Source: Phocaeicola sp. (GTDB lineage Bacteria; Bacteroidota; Bacteroidia; Bacteroidales; Bacteroidaceae). From it: a stretch of 45,332 bases of DNA. Below the pieces are notes generated by a model. The model made no database searches. It had not been told where the DNA came from and saw only the letters and a program-made list of their open reading frames with translations. Within the stretch, counting starts at the first letter, position 1. Every line of letters begins with the position of its first letter. Both the position numbers and the translations under genes were made by a program. Location: positions 1 through 45,332 of the forward strand of contig JAHHQU010000013.1 in the NCBI GenBank assembly GCA_020026225.1. The letters run 5' to 3'. This document shows, in pieces, positions 42,664 to 45,332 of this stretch.

Positions 42664-42678
42664 TACCATAATTGTACC
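42661..42678 (+). repeat. Paired TTGTACC direct repeat overlapping the promoter
   Basis: TTGTACC occurs at 42661-42667 and 42672-42678, one DNA turn apart (11 bp) and overlapping the -7 element. It could be an operator or an integrase arm site; nothing in the sequence decides which. Confidence 0.45.
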
Positions 42679-42748
42679 GCGACAAAAAAGTGGATAAGGT
42701 GCAACAAAATGACATGATGTTAAATTAGGACAAAGAATAAGTGCTTGT

Positions 42749-43309
42749 ATGCCAGCTGCTAAGTTTCAAATATTAAGAAAATGCCAAATCTGTGGAGAAG
42801 AGTTTCTTGCGAAGACTTTAGATTCATGGAATTGTTCGCCTCGATGTTCCAGAATAGCAAGTAAACGCAAAAAGGACGAGGAAGAAAGACAGAAACGTTT
42901 AGATGAAGTAGTCAAGAACTTACCCAAGGGACAAGACTTCATCAAGGTCTCCGAAGCCTACGCTTTATTTGGTATCAGTCGTGATACTTTATATAGGCTG
43001 ATTCGTAAAGAAGCCATTACGCATATCAATTTAGGCACAAATCAAATTCGTGTAAGCAAGACAGAACTGATGAAACTCTATCCGCTTCGTCAGAAAGCAT
43101 CGACTAAGAAGAAACCTGCAGCAAAACTCTATAGTCTGGAACCCAAAGACTGCTATACCATTGGTCAGGTAACAGAAAAGTACCGCATACACGACAGTAC
43201 CGTGTATCACCATATTCGCAAATATTCCATTCCGACACGACAAATCGGAAATTACGTATACGTACCCAAGAAAGAAATTGATAATCTATATAAAGGAGTG
43301 AAGAAATGA
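42749..43309 (+). CDS. Two-HTH, zinc-ribbon DNA-binding protein (excisionase-like)
   Basis: The 186-aa product begins with a four-cysteine ribbon (Cys12, Cys15, Cys29, Cys33), then a basic helix (KRKKDEEERQKR). Two winged-helix MerR/excisionase-type domains follow: FIKVSEAYALFGISRDTLYRLI through NQIRVSKTEL (about 64-107), and CYTIGQVTEKYRIHDSTVYHHI through YVYVPKKEID (about 135-178). No transposase chemistry is present. Its stop overlaps the integrase start (ATGA), so the two are translated together. A directionality factor or regulator of the recombinase is the likely role. Confidence 0.88.
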   Translation: MPAAKFQILRKCQICGEEFLAKTLDSWNCSPRCSRIASKRKKDEEERQKRLDEVVKNLPKGQDFIKVSEAYALFGISRDTLYRLIRKEAITHINLGTNQIRVSKTELMKLYPLRQKASTKKKPAAKLYSLEPKDCYTIGQVTEKYRIHDSTVYHHIRKYSIPTRQIGNYVYVPKKEIDNLYKGVKK

Positions 43310-44559
43310 AAAAAGCATTTGCAAATACCCGTGTAGCTGTCAAGCTCCGTAAGTCTGAGTATCGTGAAGAGTGGTATTTATATATCGAGTCCTATCCGGT
43401 ATTTGTACCTGGAAAGAGCACTCCTCAAAGATTACGCGAATATTTAAATCGCACCATCACCACTCCGATATGGGACAAGAAACGTAATGCCCGTACAAGT
43501 AGTGATGGCAAGGTCTCTTATAAGCCCAAACGTGATTTGAATGGAGTCATTCAATGCAAATCTCAGTTGGATCAGGAAATGTGTATTTACGCTGATAAGA
43601 TAAGAAACATTCGACAGACTGAATACGACAACGCTGCTTTATATAGTGATACTGATGCTGAACAGGCCGAACAAATGGAACGTTCTCGCAGCAATTTCAT
43701 TGAATTCTTTGATCATGTACAACGTACCAGACATGCCCGCAGTTCGGATTCCATCATTGTAAATTGGAACAGAGTATATGAGTTGCTGAAAATCTTTGCG
43801 AAGGGTGACACTATTCTCTTTTCGCAAATAGATTTGAAACTCATGGAGTCATTCCGTTCATTTTTAATGACTGCTCCACAAGGTGGAAACAAGAGCGGTA
43901 TCATTTCACAGAACACAGCAGCTACTTACTTTTCTATTTTTAAAGCAGCCTTAAAGCAGGCTTTTATTGAAGGCTACCTTACTGTTGATATTTCTGCAAA
44001 AGTTAAAGGTATTCAGGAACAAGAGAGCCGTAGAGAATATTTGACTATCGATGAACTGAATAGTCTGGCACAGGCCCCATGCGACCCGTTGTTAAAGCGT
44101 GCAGCACTATTCTCTGCACTGACAGGTATTCGTCATTGTGATATACAAAAGTTAAAGTGGTCTGAAATAGAAGAATTCAACGGTGGTTATCGATTGAACT
44201 TCACTCAGCAAAAGACAAAGGGTGTAGAATATATGCCTATATCTGAGCAGGCTATTGAGTTATGTGGAGATAGACAGGATGAAGACATGCTCGTGTTCGA
44301 AGGACTTCCGGATCCATCATGGATTAACCGTCCAGTGAAGAAATGGGTTGAAGCAGCAGGTATCAAAAAGCACATCACCTTCCATTGCTTCAGACACTCC
44401 TATGCCACACTTCAATTGGCAGGTGGAACAGATAACTATACAGTCAGCAAGATGTTAGGGCATACTAACGTGAAGACAACTCAGATATATGCGAAAATTG
44501 TGGATGCTAAAAAAGAAGAAGCAACAAAAGCCATTCAGTTGGATTTGAATAAAGCATAA
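43306..44559 (+). CDS. Tyrosine site-specific recombinase (integrase)
   Basis: The 417-aa product has an N-terminal arm-binding region (about 1-125), a SAM-like core-binding domain (about 130-230), and a catalytic domain. The catalytic residues are all present: Arg276 (TGIRHCD), Lys about 306 (QQKTKGVEY), His360 and Arg363 (HCFRHSYAT), His386 (LGHTNV) and Tyr395 (TQIYAKI). The length fits Bacteroides element integrases. It overlaps the HTH gene by 4 bp. It is probably active, since no residue is missing. Confidence 0.95.
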   Translation: MKKAFANTRVAVKLRKSEYREEWYLYIESYPVFVPGKSTPQRLREYLNRTITTPIWDKKRNARTSSDGKVSYKPKRDLNGVIQCKSQLDQEMCIYADKIRNIRQTEYDNAALYSDTDAEQAEQMERSRSNFIEFFDHVQRTRHARSSDSIIVNWNRVYELLKIFAKGDTILFSQIDLKLMESFRSFLMTAPQGGNKSGIISQNTAATYFSIFKAALKQAFIEGYLTVDISAKVKGIQEQESRREYLTIDELNSLAQAPCDPLLKRAALFSALTGIRHCDIQKLKWSEIEEFNGGYRLNFTQQKTKGVEYMPISEQAIELCGDRQDEDMLVFEGLPDPSWINRPVKKWVEAAGIKKHITFHCFRHSYATLQLAGGTDNYTVSKMLGHTNVKTTQIYAKIVDAKKEEATKAIQLDLNKA

Positions 44560-44609
44560 TAAAGAAGTGTTCTTATTAAAAGGTTTAAAGTTAGATTAAT
44601 GAATTCGTT

Positions 44610-45071
44610 ATGTTAGATATAAATAGAAAACAAACAGTTACATTGGATTGGTCTTATCCGCAAGAAATTGAGAATTTCAAATTTTCTCATTATGAAGACA
44701 TGATGGGTATTTATATGATCACTCGCAAATTTGGTAATAATGAATCCATCATTTATGTAGGTAAAACCAAACGCCCCGTCGTAAGACGTCTTTATGAGCA
44801 TGAATATAAAGATCTTTCTTGTTGGACCGAAAAAAGAGGAACAAAATATGTCCGTTTTGCAAAAGTGCATAAAGAAGGACTTGATGACGAGTTGCTATTG
44901 GATTGCGTTGAGAGTGCTATCATTCAATCATTAGTTGAAAATGGAGTTTATACTCTAACGAATAAAGACAAACTAAAGACTTGTACTGCGTATTACAAAC
45001 TTCGTATAAAAAGTACTGGTTATCCGTTTATATTAGACCGTGAAATTGAATTCCTGCCTGATTCTTATTAA
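44610..45071 (+). CDS. Stand-alone GIY-YIG nuclease-like protein
   Basis: The 153-aa product holds a GIY-YIG fold. MGIYMITRK (Gly33, Ile34, Tyr35) and SIIYVGKT (Tyr49, Val50, Gly51) form the signature strands, RPVVRRLYEHE supplies the Arg/His region (Arg59, Arg60, His64), and CVESAIIQ supplies the candidate metal-binding Glu101. No extra DNA-binding domain is fused. It is 50 bp downstream of the integrase and has its own terminator. A role in element transfer, nicking or defence is possible; the sequence does not choose among these. Confidence 0.85.
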   Translation: MLDINRKQTVTLDWSYPQEIENFKFSHYEDMMGIYMITRKFGNNESIIYVGKTKRPVVRRLYEHEYKDLSCWTEKRGTKYVRFAKVHKEGLDDELLLDCVESAIIQSLVENGVYTLTNKDKLKTCTAYYKLRIKSTGYPFILDREIEFLPDSY

Positions 45072-45129
45072 TTGGAGAATCCTAGAAAACATCTATTTTC
45101 ATAAGGCATACATTCAGATTTTATACTTC

Positions 45130-45157
45130 AGCTATCTGCATTTACATGTGGATGGCT
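45130..45157 (+). terminator. Terminator of the GIY-YIG gene
   Basis: AGCTATCTGCAT (45130-45141) pairs with ATGTGGATGGCT (45146-45157), including three G-U pairs, around a TTAC loop. TTATTATTTCTT follows. Confidence 0.7.
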
Positions 45158-45178
45158 TTATTATTTCTTATTGTTAGC

Positions 45179-45332
45179 TATAATGATTTATAATGATTGA
45201 ATGATGATTCCAATCATCATCGAAAAAAATATATAATTATTTCAATCATTAGTACTATTGAAAATCAATAGGTTACAATGATGATAATGATGATTCTATA
45301 ATGATAATTTTGATGATTCATTCCATCACGTA
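45179..45332. repeat. AT-rich iteron-like and palindromic tract
   Basis: Two adjacent TATAATGATT copies (45179-45198) are followed by the palindrome ATGATGATT-CC-AATCATCAT (45201-45220). A wider inverted pair, TAATGATTGAA (45191-45201) and TTCAATCATTA (45241-45251), surrounds it. Further AATGATGAT/TGATGATTC copies continue to the window edge. It resembles an iteron or origin-like control region, or a recombinase-binding region. Confidence 0.65.

Larger units (their letters stand above)
42606..45332 (+). mobile_element. Probable end of an integrated element (integrase module)
   Basis: After the dnaK terminator the gene content changes to an HTH regulator, a tyrosine recombinase and a GIY-YIG nuclease, ending in AT-rich iteron-like repeats at the window edge. 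This layout is typical of the integration end of Bacteroides mobilisable or conjugative elements. The attachment site and the other end are not visible, so the boundaries are inferred. Confidence 0.5.

Overview
The window looks like chromosome from a gut Bacteroidales species, probably Bacteroides or Phocaeicola. Most genes lack a Shine-Dalgarno sequence. Many are preceded instead by the Bacteroides-type -7 element TAnnTTTG, in three or four cases with TTTG about 19-22 bp further upstream. The gene content fits: tandem S46 dipeptidyl-peptidases, a bcp-recA operon, a split acyl-CoA carboxylase, a serine-type sulfatase, META and DUF4348/DUF4369-type lipoproteins. Several apparent upstream starts (229, 9453, 25423) are TTG codons that fall inside the -7 element, so the starts given here are the downstream ATGs. 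Family names come from motif recognition only; no search was run.

Layout. 1-10.3 kb is housekeeping: the tail of an unknown gene, an unknown membrane-anchored protein, an MFS transporter behind the pheS terminator, pheS, a DUF4348-like lipoprotein with murB and a PhnP-like hydrolase, then nth and dnaX (minus strand) divergent from a DivIC/FtsB-like gene and a small membrane protein. 10.3-17.4 kb holds exported catabolic enzymes: a GH47 alpha-mannosidase-like lipoprotein, a translationally coupled DPP7/DPP11 pair, and a DUF4369-like lipoprotein. 17.4-22.4 kb is a compact five-gene minus-strand operon (polyprenyl-phosphate mannose synthase-like GT2, dihydroorotase, free-standing MetH reactivation domain, membrane metallophosphoesterase, PlsC acyltransferase). 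22.5-28.8 kb has a TPR protein plus ung, divergent from mfd. 29-30.6 kb is a sulfatase. 31-34.6 kb is a three-subunit acyl-CoA carboxylase operon. 34.8-39 kb has a TlpA-like thioredoxin plus a secreted amidase, a secreted HExxH protein, and bcp-recA. 39.2-42.5 kb has a tandem-META lipoprotein and dnaK, separated by a 666-bp gap.

That gap holds the most unusual structure in the window: four 22-bp units (40075-40162) that fold, on the plus strand, into an outer stem and three equal hairpins joined by identical ATAC linkers. The differences between units exchange Watson-Crick and G-U pairs, which suggests selection on RNA structure.

From about 42.6 kb the window enters accessory DNA. A two-HTH zinc-ribbon protein overlaps a tyrosine recombinase by 4 bp, followed by a stand-alone GIY-YIG nuclease and an AT-rich, palindromic, iteron-like tract that runs to the end of the window. 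This is probably one end of an integrated mobile element inserted downstream of dnaK; its other end is outside the window.
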